Shown here in pieces: positions 1 to 9,677 of a stretch of DNA of 64,000 bases. The position numbers and the translations under genes are program-made. The notes under the pieces were generated by a model. The model did no database searches, was not told the DNA's origin, and saw only the letters and a list, made by a program, of their open reading frames with translations. How positions within the stretch are numbered: the stretch's first letter is position 1; each line of letters starts with the position of its first letter. The DNA comes from Typha latifolia (lineage: Eukaryota; Streptophyta; Magnoliopsida; Poales; Typhaceae): NCBI GenBank assembly GCA_019914945.1, contig CM034110.1, forward strand, positions 5,225,808 to 5,289,807. The letters are read 5' to 3'.

Positions 1-12
1 TGCATCGATATT

Positions 13-1400
13 TCAACTTGGATATCTTCCTCCACCCTCCATAACGACCTCCTCATGGACCTCCTCTGGACACTCTCCCTCATCGACAACCTCATCATCC
101 TCCTCAAGATTGTCGATAAGCATCACACTCCCGATCGATTTAGAATACTGATGACCGGGGGTGAAACGTTCATCACATTGAAAGCAAAGGCCCTTCGCTC
201 TTCGCTCCTCCACCTAGGCAAGTGTGAGAGTTCAAACGGGGTCTTGTGCCTCCTCTAACATCGAAAGAAGGTCTCAAAGGTGATCGTGGTCTAGTACTCG
301 CAACTGCTATTTTTGAACCCACAGAATTTCTAGCCGGTGTTCTAGGTGCAAATCGCCCATCTTGGTTGCCCCCAATTTGTTTTTGCTGCCATCTTGAGAG
401 CCTTATCCTTTTGCAACATCCTCACGGCCTTCTCAAAGGCCTCCTCAAGAGTAGTAGGATAAAGAGCACGAACATCCGCTTGTATCTCATCCTGCAGCCT
501 TGAAATAAATGTGTTTATCAATGTCAGTTCAGGCTAAGGTGGCTCACAACGACTACTAACTCTTTCGAACCCAGCTTGGTGCTCTAATATGGTCGTCCTT
601 TGAACCATCTTGCTTAATGTGGCAGTAAAATCTTCATATGCCGTTGTTCCTTGTAGGTGAAAGCTTGCCATCTGAACCTTTGCATCTTCTACTGTACCTT
701 GACAATCAAAATATTGTTCAACTTGAAACACCTTATCCGTTGGATCACCGCCTTGGAATTTAGAAAGTCCAAGCGTGTAGTTCTCCCCCGAATAGCATTA
801 TTGGGTTCTCGAAAGATCCTTGGTTTAGGTCTAAACATTTGGGCATGTGGATGACCTTCTCTAAATCCTCGAGCACATCCATCACCATCTCCAAAAGGAT
901 CAACCTCATCCTTAAAGAGCCAATCCTCCTCATCGACGAAGCACACTAGTGCCGCATGACTCTCGGGTTCCACCACCGCCGGTCTTGGGTTTTGTAACGG
1001 AGGTGGGGGATGATGTGTAGGCATAGGTAAGAGGGGATCATTGACACTCACATGACGCACCTAGACCTGTGGGGTATCAGTTCGATAAGGTCCCACCGCT
1101 GGTCCTTCTTGAAACTTTGATCGTCATCGAGGAGATGACGAATCAAATCGATTCATAAATATTCCTTGAAATCATTGTGATCCTTTTAAATTGTGTCAAC
1201 TCTATGCATCAATGTATGGAATATGCTCTTTATTTCATCCATATTTCCACTTGTAGATTGGTTGACTCGGTCCTGCCGGGGTCGTTCCAAAGGAATCGGC
1301 CTCACGGTTAGGATCATCGTGGATTGAATCTTTTCTTGTCGGTGTGCTCTCCATAGGTCTCCTTGTTGATGTCATCTTCCTTGTTTCAACCATTAATGAA
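13..1400 (-). pseudogene. Degenerate gag of element D
   Basis: Broken open stretches on the minus strand keep Gag signatures. At 731-534 there is capsid-type sequence (YEDFTATLSKMVQ ... FERV), and at 213-13 the C-terminal segment with the family's altered zinc knuckle (KGLCFQCDERFTPGH) followed by an acidic tract. The last expected zinc ligand in the knuckle reads Tyr instead of Cys. Stops and frameshifts separate the pieces, so no full Gag can be made. Gag normally forms the virus-like particle in which reverse transcription takes place. Confidence 0.75.
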
Positions 1401-1416
1401 TGTCTGAGGTTCGCCT

Positions 1417-1499
1417 GCTCTGATACTAATTTGATAAGCTCTGATATTAATTTGATAAGCTCTGATACCAATTTGATGAGCTCTAATATCAATTGATGA
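1417..1499 (-). repeat. Four tandem 21-bp units of LTR end plus tRNA-iMet primer-binding site
   Basis: Units at 1417-1437, 1438-1458, 1459-1479 and 1480-1499 each contain a variant of GCTCTGATACCA, the complement of the plant initiator-Met PBS TGGTATCAGAGC. On the minus strand each unit reads [TCATCA or TTATCA]-AAT-[PBS variant], that is, an LTR terminus followed by a primer site. Only the unit at 1459-1479 has the exact PBS core. A normal element has one PBS. Confidence 0.8.
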
Positions 1500-2265
1500 G
1501 TACTCGAACTAAAGATAGGCTACGTAATGATTCCTTCAAGATCTCGATGTATTATAAAAATTAGTCTGCACAACTGTGGGAACATATTCTTCAAATATTC
1601 TCCGGTAGTCATAAAATTATGAAACTAATTATATTATATCCATTTCTTCCTGATCTACAATGTTCGTATTTACATCCTTTGCAGATTCAAAATACATCTA
1701 GGACAAAAACATGGAATAACGTAGGTGATGGTGGTAGTGACGGGTGGAGTGGATGTTAGGGTTATGGATGGATATGGAGATGAAGGTGAATTGTGGATGT
1801 GATTTAGGGATATAGAAGAAGGGAATGAAGTGGTCAAAATTCCAAAGAAGAGGGGGCTCGAACAGTCGAGGGAGATTAGAAGTTAGGAGAAACCTTGCAA
1901 TGGTAGAGATAGAAGGATGGTGAAGAGAGAGGAGGGAGATTATGGCAGATAGATGATAGAGAGGCAAGAAATCAATATTCTAATAGCATAATGGATTTTG
2001 CTGCCATCCACATATATATAGAGGCTAGCCAACAAGTTCAAAAATAATAAGTAACCCTAATTTCTAGAGGATTTTCGCCGATCGCGTTCGAACGTGCCCG
2101 ATTACGTTCGACCGCACAATATGTGTTCTCTGTATGTGCGAACGCAATGCAGGCATTCCAACGCGGGCGTTCGAACTCACCCGACCATGTTCGAACGCAT
2201 AATATGTGTTCTATGTATTTGTGAACCTGATGCAGGCGTTCATAAGGGCCTATCAAGAGAAGTTC

Positions 2266-2918
2266 TGTAAGAGCCTATCCTAACTAAATGTATCATAACC
2301 CAAAAGACTTTTGTAAGAGCCTATCAAGAGAAGTTCGAAAGAATCAACAATAGAGTCCACGGATGGTCGGACTCATCCCTCAAAAGTACTTTCATCTCCG
2401 GGCTTTGTCGTGATATCCAAGCGGAAGTCATAGGTACTTGTCCTACCACCTTGCTAGAGGCCTTCTCAGGGGCTCAAATGATGGAAGAAAAGATAAAGGA
2501 ATTGAAGGCTACTCACCATCCCACTTGGAGCATTACTGACCCGCGTGTTAACCCTAGACCACCGGTCTCGGGCGTGGCACGTTCGGGGTGGGTTCGGCCA
2601 AACCTTAATCGGCCAAACCCTACGGGACAGCCACGGGTGATAGGGCGACACCTCACACCAGGAGAGGTCAAAGATCGGCGCTCGAAGGGTTTATGCTTCT
2701 ATTGTGACGAGCGCTTCACACCGGGCTACATATATGCCAAAAAGCCCACAGCCATCATGCTCATGGAAGTGATGATAGAGGATGATCCTATTGAAGATCT
2801 TGAGGGGCAGCAAGTGGAAGAAGTGGGCCACACTGAAGATGACAAACAACTTGAAGTTCAAGTCAAACTCTCCTTTCATTCGCTTGTCGGCGAGTCGACT
2901 CCAAAAACTCTTTAGGTC
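2266..2918 (+). pseudogene. 5'-truncated gag of element A
   Basis: Capsid C-terminal sequence (FERINNRVHGW ... FISGLCRDIQAEV) leads into the longest open part, 2451-2915, with the family zinc knuckle near residue 90 of that frame (KGLCFYCDERFTPGY, where the final His/Cys ligands read Tyr) and an acidic linker. It stops just before the protease. The N-terminal half is missing because the element begins here. It is not a functional Gag. Confidence 0.8.
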
Positions 2919-2924
2919 GAAGGT

Positions 2925-3260
2925 GTGATTAAGAAGAAAAAGGTACTAATTCTTATTGATTCAGGCAGCACCCATAATTTTGTGGATTTACGGATGGTGA
3001 GGCGGTTGGGATTAGAGTCTAAGCATTCTAACAGCTTTGATGTGATCATCGGAGATGGCACCATGTTGAGAACGGAGAGCATATGCCGTGAAGTCCAGCT
3101 GCAAATTCAGGGCCATGACTTCCGAATTGACCTTTACCCGTTGGCTCTTCGAGGAGCCGACTTAGTGATTGGGGTGCAATGGCTTCGAAATCTTGGACCG
3201 GTCACCTTCAACTTCACCACTATGGCGATGGAGTTCAGTTACGAAGGCAAACCGATCTAG
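2925..3260 (+). pseudogene. Retropepsin-like aspartic protease domain of element A
   Basis: The stretch contains LIDSGSTHNFVD, the D-S/T-G active-site loop of the retroviral-type protease, followed by the conserved ADLVIGVQWLRNLGPVTFNF segment. In an active element it cleaves the Gag-Pol polyprotein. It is open for about 111 codons and ends in TAG where the linker to reverse transcriptase should continue. Confidence 0.85.
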
Positions 3261-3511
3261 TTAACGGCTGCATCAAACATGGAAACATTTGGAGCGTTAT
3301 AGTACTAGAAGGGTTGTCGAAACCCGGGTGCCGCGGGTTCCTCATGCAACTCATCGAAAGGGCCAAAGACGTGGATGATTCAGCACACTTACCCGTTGAT
3401 TTAAAGGCTGTTTGTAGGAATTTAAAGATGTATTCCAGCATCCTCATGGACTGCCACCACCTAGGTAGCAAGACCATCGCATCGAGATCATAGCCGGGGT
3501 GGGTCCAGCCA

Positions 3512-4100
3512 ATGCCATACCGATATCCATTCATCCAAAAGGAGGCTATAACAAAGATGGTCCAAGAGATATTATCCAGCGGGGTGACAAGGCCAAGTAG
3601 AAGCTCCTATTCTTCACAAGTCTTACTCGTGCGGAAGAAGGATAGGTCGTGGTGGTTTAGTGTAGACTATCGAGCTCTCAATTCCATCACCGTCAAAGAT
3701 CGGTACCCCATTCCGATGATTGAAGAGTTGCTGGATGAATTGGCGGGTGCATGTTATTTCTCTAAGCTGGATTTGCGGGCTGGGTACCATTCAATGTGCA
3801 CAAGACGGCGTTTAGAACTCATGATAGACACTACGAGTTCCTCGTTATGACTTTTGGTCTTACCAATGCTCCCGCCCCCTTTCAGAGCTTAATGAATGAT
3901 ATCTTTAGGCCTTATTTGAGGCAATATATGCTGATATTCTTTGATAATATATTAGTATACAGCCGTATATGGGAGGAACATTTGGGATATCTTTAGACGG
4001 TACTTGGCCTACTTCAGCAACACGAGTTAAAAGCAAAGGACTCCAAGTGTTCATGGGGGCAACAAAAGGTCGACTACCTGGGTCACATCATATCTAAAGA
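3512..4100 (+). pseudogene. Reverse transcriptase domain of element A, catalytic motif altered
   Basis: Recognisable RT blocks are present: the primer-grip side (YSSQVLLVRKKD, VDYRALNSITVKDRYPIP), a frameshift near 3800, then [16 protein letters not shown] and the catalytic block. The usual F-D-D reads FFDNILVYS here, so the second catalytic aspartate is Asn. A TAG at about 3994 cuts the frame again. It can be identified as an RT but should be inactive. Confidence 0.85.
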
Positions 4101-4104
4101 TGGC

Positions 4105-4740
4105 ATGGAAGCTGACCCTAAGAAGATCCAAAGCATAGTGGATTGGTCGCTGCCAAAGACTATCAAGGAGCTACGTGGTTTCCTCGATTTCACCGGCTAT
4201 TATCGCCGGTTTGTAGCAAACTATGGCAAGATTGTGGCTCCCCTCATGGCCTTCCTGAGGAAGGGTGCATTCTCATGGATGGACAAAGCGAGGGAAGCAT
4301 TTGAAGCCTTGAAGAAGGCGATGATCTCAGCCCCGGTCCTTGCTTTAGTAGATTCTACCAAACTGTTCACCATTGAGTGCGATGCATTCGGAGTCGATGT
4401 GGGGATTGTTTTAATGCAAGAAGACAAACCCATGGCCTACATAAGCAAGGCTCTTTCCGAGCAATCACAGCTGCTATCTACCGATGAAATAGAGATGCTC
4501 GCCATCATTCATGCTATCACCAAGTGGAGGCCTTATCTCATCGGGCAACGCTTCACGATCCGCACAGATCAAAGGAGTTTACCATAGTTTCTTGGGCAGC
4601 ACATATACACACCAGCCCAGCAAAGGTGGGTGTCTAAGCTACTTGGATACGACTACGAGATCGTTTATAAAAAGGGGATTAAAAATAGCACCACTGACGC
4701 CTTATCTAGATGTCTGAATCCAGTCGAGTTGGCAGCAATT
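4105..4740 (+). pseudogene. RT thumb/connection and RNase H domain of element A
   Basis: The frame 4105-4587 carries the chromovirus segment KELRGFLDFTGYYRRFV and the RNase H start (FTIECDAFGVDVGIVLMQ, then TDEIEMLAIIHAITKWRPYL and IRTDQRSL), followed by TAG. The remainder to about 4740 is readable only with further stops. RNase H would degrade the RNA strand during reverse transcription. Confidence 0.8.
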
Positions 4741-4770
4741 TTAGCACCAATTTTTCCTTTTTTCTAACAG

Positions 4771-5745
4771 TTGCGGGAGGCCTACAAGAATGATCCGGAT
4801 ACCATGAAGATTATGGATGACCTTGTTGTAGATCCTAGTGGTAGACAAGGAGTGTTGATGAAGGACGAACTCTTGATAGACAAGGGTAAGATCATTGTTC
4901 TAGCTGACCGTCATCTACGCTTGCAGTTGATGCGCCACTTCCATGACTCCCCCATGATTGGACATGAAGGGGTGTTGCGCACCTAAAAAAGGTTGAGTTA
5001 GAGTTGCATATGGGTTGGGATGAAGAAAGATGTACATGCCTATGTCAATGCTTGTGAAGTGTGCTAAAGAGCAAAGACGGAGTCGGCAAAACCTGCTGGA
5101 TTGCTTCAACCGCTTCCGATTCCAATGAAGGTTTGGGAGGATGTCACCATGGATTTCATTGATGGTCTACCCAAGGCCAAAGGACATTCTGTTATATTGG
5201 TGGTGGTAGATCGTCTCAGCAAGTATGCACATTTTTCAACTTTAGTGCATCCTTACACGACAAAAAAGATTGCGGAGGTTTATGTGCGCGACGTGGCCAA
5301 GATGCATGGTATGCGAAAATTGATTATTTCAGATTGTGATTCTATATTTGTGAGTCAATTTTGGTAGGAATTCTTTGCGCTCCAAGGGACTACCTTTCGG
5401 ATGAGTTCAGCCTATCATCCTCAAACGGACGGCCAATCCGAGGTGCTAAATCGTTGCTTAGAACAGTACTTGAGGTGTTTTGTTGGTAAGCAACCGGGAT
5501 AATGGATATTTTATTTGCCATGGGCTGAGTGGTTATACAATATGGCTTTTCATTCAGCCATTGGCATGACTCCGTTTGAGGCCGTCTATGGGCAGCCACC
5601 TCCCACCTTGCATACATACTTGCCATCAGCCCGAACTGATCAAACTAAGGTGGTTGTAGTTTTGCGAGATCGTGATGAGGTGTTGAGGAGACTCAAGATA
5701 CACTTAGCGGCTGCCCAAAATAGGATAAAGCAAGTCTACAACTAG
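4771..5745 (+). pseudogene. Integrase of element A
   Basis: The H-H-C-C zinc region is visible (HFHDSPMIGHEGVLRT, then NACEVC), followed by the rve core with the three acidic positions: D in MDFIDGLPKA, D in SDCDSIF, E in [10 protein letters not shown]. In-frame stops fall after VLRT, after CEVC, after SQFW and within the core. The later GMTPFEAVYGQPPP block is typical of plant Ty3/gypsy integrase. Integrase inserts the cDNA; this copy cannot be translated whole. Confidence 0.85.
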
Positions 5746-5871
5746 AGGCACCAAGAGAGGTTCTTTTCGATTGGGGATTGGGTCTACATCAAGATCCAAC
5801 CATATCGACAAAGCTCGGTTAGACCTATTCCTAGTCAAAAGTAAGCTCCAAAATTTTATAGACTATACCAA

Positions 5872-6200
5872 GTGATCGAGAGAAGTAGGTCTGTAGCATA
5901 CCGCCTAGACTTACCTATGGAGGCGTGGAAACACCCAGTATTTCACATCTCAAATCTTAAGGCTCGAGTCCCCTCTACCGAGCCCATTGGAGTTGTTCCA
6001 CCCAAGCTAACAATGACAGAAGTCGATGAGTCTAAATCCGAACCAAGTACTCCTACTACAGTTTAGATTCTAGCTTGCCGACGCACTCGAGTCCAGGACG
6101 AGTGGGTGATTGAGATTTTGGTGGAGTGGCAAGGACGCATACTGGATGAGGCGACATGGATGCCTGGAGCCGACTTCATGGATTGATATCCTGAGCTGAC
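5872..6200 (+). pseudogene. Integrase C-terminus and chromodomain of element A
   Basis: The frame reads VAYRLDLP ... HPVFHISNLKA and then, after a TAG at 6064, WVIEILVEWQGRILDEATWMP, which matches a chromodomain (EILVEWQG, then W-P). Chromodomains mark the chromovirus branch of Ty3/gypsy and are thought to guide integration to modified chromatin. A stop (TGA) follows FMD. Confidence 0.8.
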
Positions 6201-6235
6201 ACCTTGAGGACAAGATGAATGGAAGCTTAGTAGAG

Positions 6236-6545
6236 TGATACGATTCGATCCGTATTGGCTCCATGTGTGACATTGCATTTATTGGGATGAGCCTATTTAT
6301 CTAGTTGAGTTTGTTAGAAGCAATAAAATTATTTTTGTCGGGATGAGTTCGAACGTAGAGATCGCGTTCGAATGGGGGGTGCGAATGCCTACACAATATT
6401 CGCAAAAACAGTGAATGCAAATGACGCGTTCGAATGCGATCGGGCGCGTTCAAACGCACTGCGGCGAAACTATGGGTTTTGTTAGGATTTATTAGGGTTG
6501 TTTAGAATTGTTTAACTTAGTTGAGGAGTTCTTAGGGTGAGCCTC
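6236..6545 (+). repeat. 3' LTR of element A, first part (U3)
   Basis: It starts TGATACGATTC. It contains TTCGAA sites at 6348, 6367 and 6429 among related degenerate copies. The sequence stops at the TATA region because element B is inserted at 6546. The reverse complement of 15425-15794 matches it along its length. Confidence 0.8.
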
Positions 6546-7037
6546 TGTAACACCCATGTAAAAAAAAAATTCAAGCGCACACGCTTGGCGCGTACGCTGA
6601 CTCTTTCTCCTTCTCCCCCACTTCTCGTAGTCAGTTGCGAAAGGTGGGAGAGAAGTGCGTTGGAGTGGAGCTAACTCCACTCGGCTCCCCTCTCCGCCTC
6701 ATCTCTATTTAAACTCCAAACCTCTCCCCTTCGGTTTTGGACTTCTCGCAATTTCTCCCTTTCGCTCTTCCACCCCTTTCTCTCTTTTCTCCTCTGAGCC
6801 GTTGAAGCCTTCGTCACAGGCAGCGGGTCACTGGAGCGCCAGCGGCCAACCAAAACCCCTCACTTCAATCCTTGGGTTAGTCTCTATCTTCCCTTTTAAA
6901 TTAATTTGAATAATTCTCTGTAAGTCATAGATGAATTCTAGTTAAATGTTTATACCTTCGCCGGAGAAATTCGCTGGCCGTCAACTTCGGATCGACTACC
7001 AATCCGTCCGGAAAGTTTCCCTGCATTAGCCCCTTGC

Positions 7038-7300
7038 CGTGGGTACCCAATTTGGGTACCCACGGGGCGCGAGGGAGGCGATGCCATGTCGCCTCCCACC
7101 ACCGAGCTACTTGGACACAAGCGACCAACACTGGCGGTGGTGGCCTCGCTCGTCTGCCTCGATTGACTCACCTCTTCACATGGAAGAGGTGGGTACTCGA
7201 GATGAAGGCTTGGAGCCTATCTTTCACTAAACTAGGAAGCTCCATGGCCGCCGGCCATGGAGTTCCTCAACTCTCACCATCGGCCACACTGGCCGATGGT
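7038..7300 (+). repeat. Three perfect hairpins inside element B
   Basis: Arms 7038-7050/7052-7064 (13 bp, 1-nt loop, around GGTACC), 7240-7249/7253-7262 (10 bp, 3-nt loop, around CCATGG) and 7276-7285/7291-7300 (10 bp, 5-nt loop, ACCATCGGCC) are exact inverted repeats within 263 bp of GC-rich sequence. Confidence 0.85.
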
Positions 7301-8311
7301 TCAAACTTACCTACAACCCAAGTTGACTTGGGGAGCCGATTGATCTTGGCTGCTGGCGACGGGGATCACTGGCAACAGCACCACTTTTCTTTTCAATTTT
7401 TCCTTCTCCTCGGTTTTCTTCTCTAGGAAGGAGACGATGAGAAGGGGTGGGGGTTGGGCCAAACCCCACCGCATTCTCATCTAGGCTGTGGGGTGGACCG
7501 CAGCCCACACCCACAAGCCTTTTCTAAGGCCTCAATGGACTGGTCTCTAGAGCTCAGTCCACCCCCCCTTTTTTGGCTTAGTGGGCTGTGGGTAGGTTAG
7601 CAACCCTCCTTTTCACCTAAGCAATGTTGGGCTTTGAGCCCAGTCCAACATATGGACCATAGGCTAATCATTATTAGTCTTTTATTTTTCTTTAACTTTT
7701 GTTAGCTATATTTCCTTTATTTATGTTATTTTCTCAACCATGTTATTAATAAAATTAGGAACAATACATAATTGAAATAGTCATTTGAATTTATTAGTCT
7801 TTTCAATTATCATTTACGCTTGCAAATGTGATTGACTCTAATTTTACCATAAATGATCATTTTAAAGTAATGCAAAATAATATATTAATAAGAAAGGATA
7901 AATACAAAACCAAATCAACTACTCAAACCTAGAAAATCAAATTTAATTTATATAAGGTAGTTAGTCCTATAAGTTCATCAATCTTATGTTTATTTTATTT
8001 ATAAATTATTAGACCCATTACTATACGGGGAAGATCTCGAAATTTAGGAGGAGCTGACTGATTAGGAGAGTGAGACGGATTTTAGAGATATCCCACGCGA
8101 GTAGAATCCTATATTAGGCTACGAATAATGTATACTTATGTCATTTCTTACCTGTATTAATTACATGCCATTTCTTGCTTATAATATTTATATGTTATTT
8201 CTTACTTGCATTAATTACATGTCAATTCCTACTTATTTCACATATATAATAGACTCCATGCATTGTTCATAGTACATGTTACTTTGATGATCATAATATA
8301 ATAAATAATAG

Positions 8312-8316
8312 AAGTC
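8312..8316 (+). repeat. Target-site duplication of element C, left copy
   Basis: AAGTC directly precedes the TG of the 5' LTR and is repeated at 12826-12830 directly after the CA of the 3' LTR. Five base pairs is the usual Ty3/gypsy duplication. Confidence 0.93.
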
Positions 8317-8430
8317 TGATACGATTCGAACTTCACCGACGTCGTCTCGAGCATGGATTCACTTTAGGAGTGTTTTTATTTCATGTTTTAGTGTTTAATT
8401 TCCATTAAAATAAGTTTTATGTAAGTCGCG

Positions 8431-8650
8431 TTCGAACGCGGGTGGAGTGAGTTCGAACGCGGTTTGTGAACGGAGTTGTGAACGTGGTGAAGAAAATGTA
8501 CTGTGCGTTCGAATGCGGTGCGTTCGAACGCACTGTGAACGCCAGAATCGCGTTCGCAAATACCGACAGGCGCGTTCGAATGCCTGCATCGCGTTCGCAA
8601 ATCCAGAAGAGCGAACTCGGTGCGTTCGAACGCGGTCGGGCGAGTTCGAA
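8431..8650 (+). promoter_or_regulatory. TTCGAA palindrome cluster in U3 of element C
   Basis: Seven TTCGAA hexamers in 220 bp, typically in the 12-mer GCGTTCGAACGC or one-base variants, end 53 bp upstream of the TATA box at 8703. The position is that of a retroelement enhancer. Counterparts lie at 11961-12157 and, in other LTRs of the family, at 6348-6434, 15497-15690 (minus) and 2080-2200 (minus). The function is inferred from position only. Confidence 0.6.
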
Positions 8651-8702
8651 CGCGGTCGACAAAAATTATTTTTTTAGGGTTAATTTGAGTTGTTGGTTAG
8701 CC

Positions 8703-8710
8703 TATAAAAG
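8703..8710 (+). promoter_or_regulatory. TATA box of element C 5' LTR
   Basis: TATAAAAG lies in the AT-rich stretch after the TTCGAA cluster, and the identical octamer is in the 3' LTR at 12230-12237. It is the likely start region for the element's RNA. Confidence 0.75.
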
Positions 8711-9240
8711 GATGTGGTAGGCAACCAAATTGATATTGATTATTGAGATTGAGTTTTGCCTTGCCTCCTTCGTCTTCTTCGCTCCCGTTCTCTCAATCCC
8801 CGGCGACGCCGCTTCTAACCTCCCTCGTCCGGCTAATCACCCTAGTCCCTTAGGGGTGGCCCTCTTCTCCCCCTTCGTCCAATCTATCCCACACTTGCCC
8901 TAATCCTTCCATCAACCACAACCCTTCCACCATCACTTTTCACCGGTGCCACCACATTAACGCCGGTCCTCCACCAACCATCATTACCTAGGATCTCTTG
9001 CCTCCATCCACGAATCCAAAACAGAGCATCCTGATGTTCGTCCACTAATCGGACGGTATCTCGAGATCCACAACTCCAATTCGCCTGAAACTTGATTTTT
9101 TGGAAAGCTCTTTTCTGGGCGACAACAAATCAAAATTTCACATCGATCCAACGGCGGAATATTTTGGGATTTTATTTCAAAGTTCCGTGCCAGATCTAGT
9201 CCAGATCAAGAAATGGAAGAGATCGACCCTTTACCAAAAA

Positions 9241-9313
9241 GGCGTGATCGTATCAAGCCGGTATCAGAGCTCCATAGCAAGAGGCGTGATCGTATCAAGC
9301 TGGTATCAGAGCC
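9241..9313 (+). repeat. Duplicated LTR-end/PBS junction of element C
   Basis: ATCGTATCA-AGC-[CGGTATCAGAGC] at 9248-9270 is repeated about 42 bp later as ATCGTATCA-AGC-TGGTATCAGAGCC ending at 9313. The second copy (9301-9313) is the working PBS for tRNA-iMet. The first lies inside the LTR, and the 3' LTR carries the same internal copy (12772-12799), so the duplication has been through reverse transcription. Confidence 0.85.
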
Positions 9314-9337
9314 ACCGTTCCTCCAACAAGCGCTTCC

Positions 9338-9677
9338 AATGACGACAACCAGATCCATGGCTGCATGGCGAGATGATGAAGAAGAGATTATCCCAATAGA
9401 TAAGGGAGAAACGGTTGCGGGGACTTCCACCCGTGGAACCGCCCGATCTAATCGGAATACGGAAGAACCTAGTGTTCAAGCCGTGTTGGGGTCTCTTTCC
9501 AGACAAATGGCCATCAATAATCAAATGATGATGGAGATGCTGTGGGAAATACGGGCGTGGCCGAAACCTTCTTCAACAAGCCAAGGAAAATACTATCGGA
9601 GTACCAAGGGTTGCTACTACAGTGGTACCTCCTCGAGCACCCTTGAAGCCATCCCAAGATGTGAAGTATGCACATAG
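9338..9677 (+). pseudogene. N-terminal gag remnant of element C
   Basis: From ATG 9338 the frame gives MTTTRSMAAWRDDEEEIIPID and a short N-terminal Gag segment (LGSLSRQMAINNQMMMEML), then shifts near 9585-9620 relative to the zinc-knuckle frame that follows. The whole capsid core present in the related elements is absent, so no particle-forming Gag could be made. Confidence 0.65.

Larger units (their letters stand above)
1..2242 (-). mobile_element. Element D: chromovirus-type Ty3/gypsy, minus strand, running off the left edge
   Basis: Read on the minus strand, this holds an LTR portion (2242 down to about 1500), a reiterated primer-binding site (1499-1417) and a decayed gag that continues past position 1. 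The LTR has the same layout as the other LTRs of this family in the window: a cluster of TTCGAA sites, a TATA-like stretch near 2010, then the leader. Its outer end, which should start TGATACGATTC, is missing, and element A begins directly at 2243 in the opposite direction, so both elements are truncated at this junction. Protease and polymerase would lie outside the window. Confidence 0.8.
8317..9297 (+). repeat. 5' LTR of element C
   Basis: Seven exact TTCGAA sites occur at 8431, 8452, 8508, 8523, 8575, 8625 and 8645, most within GCGTTCGAACGC-like palindromes. A TATA box TATAAAAG at 8703-8710 marks the U3/R region. The LTR tail contains an internal copy of the LTR-end/PBS junction (9251-9270) before the true end at 9297. 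Confidence 0.92.

Noticed and set aside
8431..8650. CRISPR-like array of GCGTTCGAACGC repeats
   Set aside because: The spacing is irregular, the repeats are short and palindromic, and the setting is a plant LTR next to a TATA box. Five related LTR segments share it, so it is retroelement U3 sequence.
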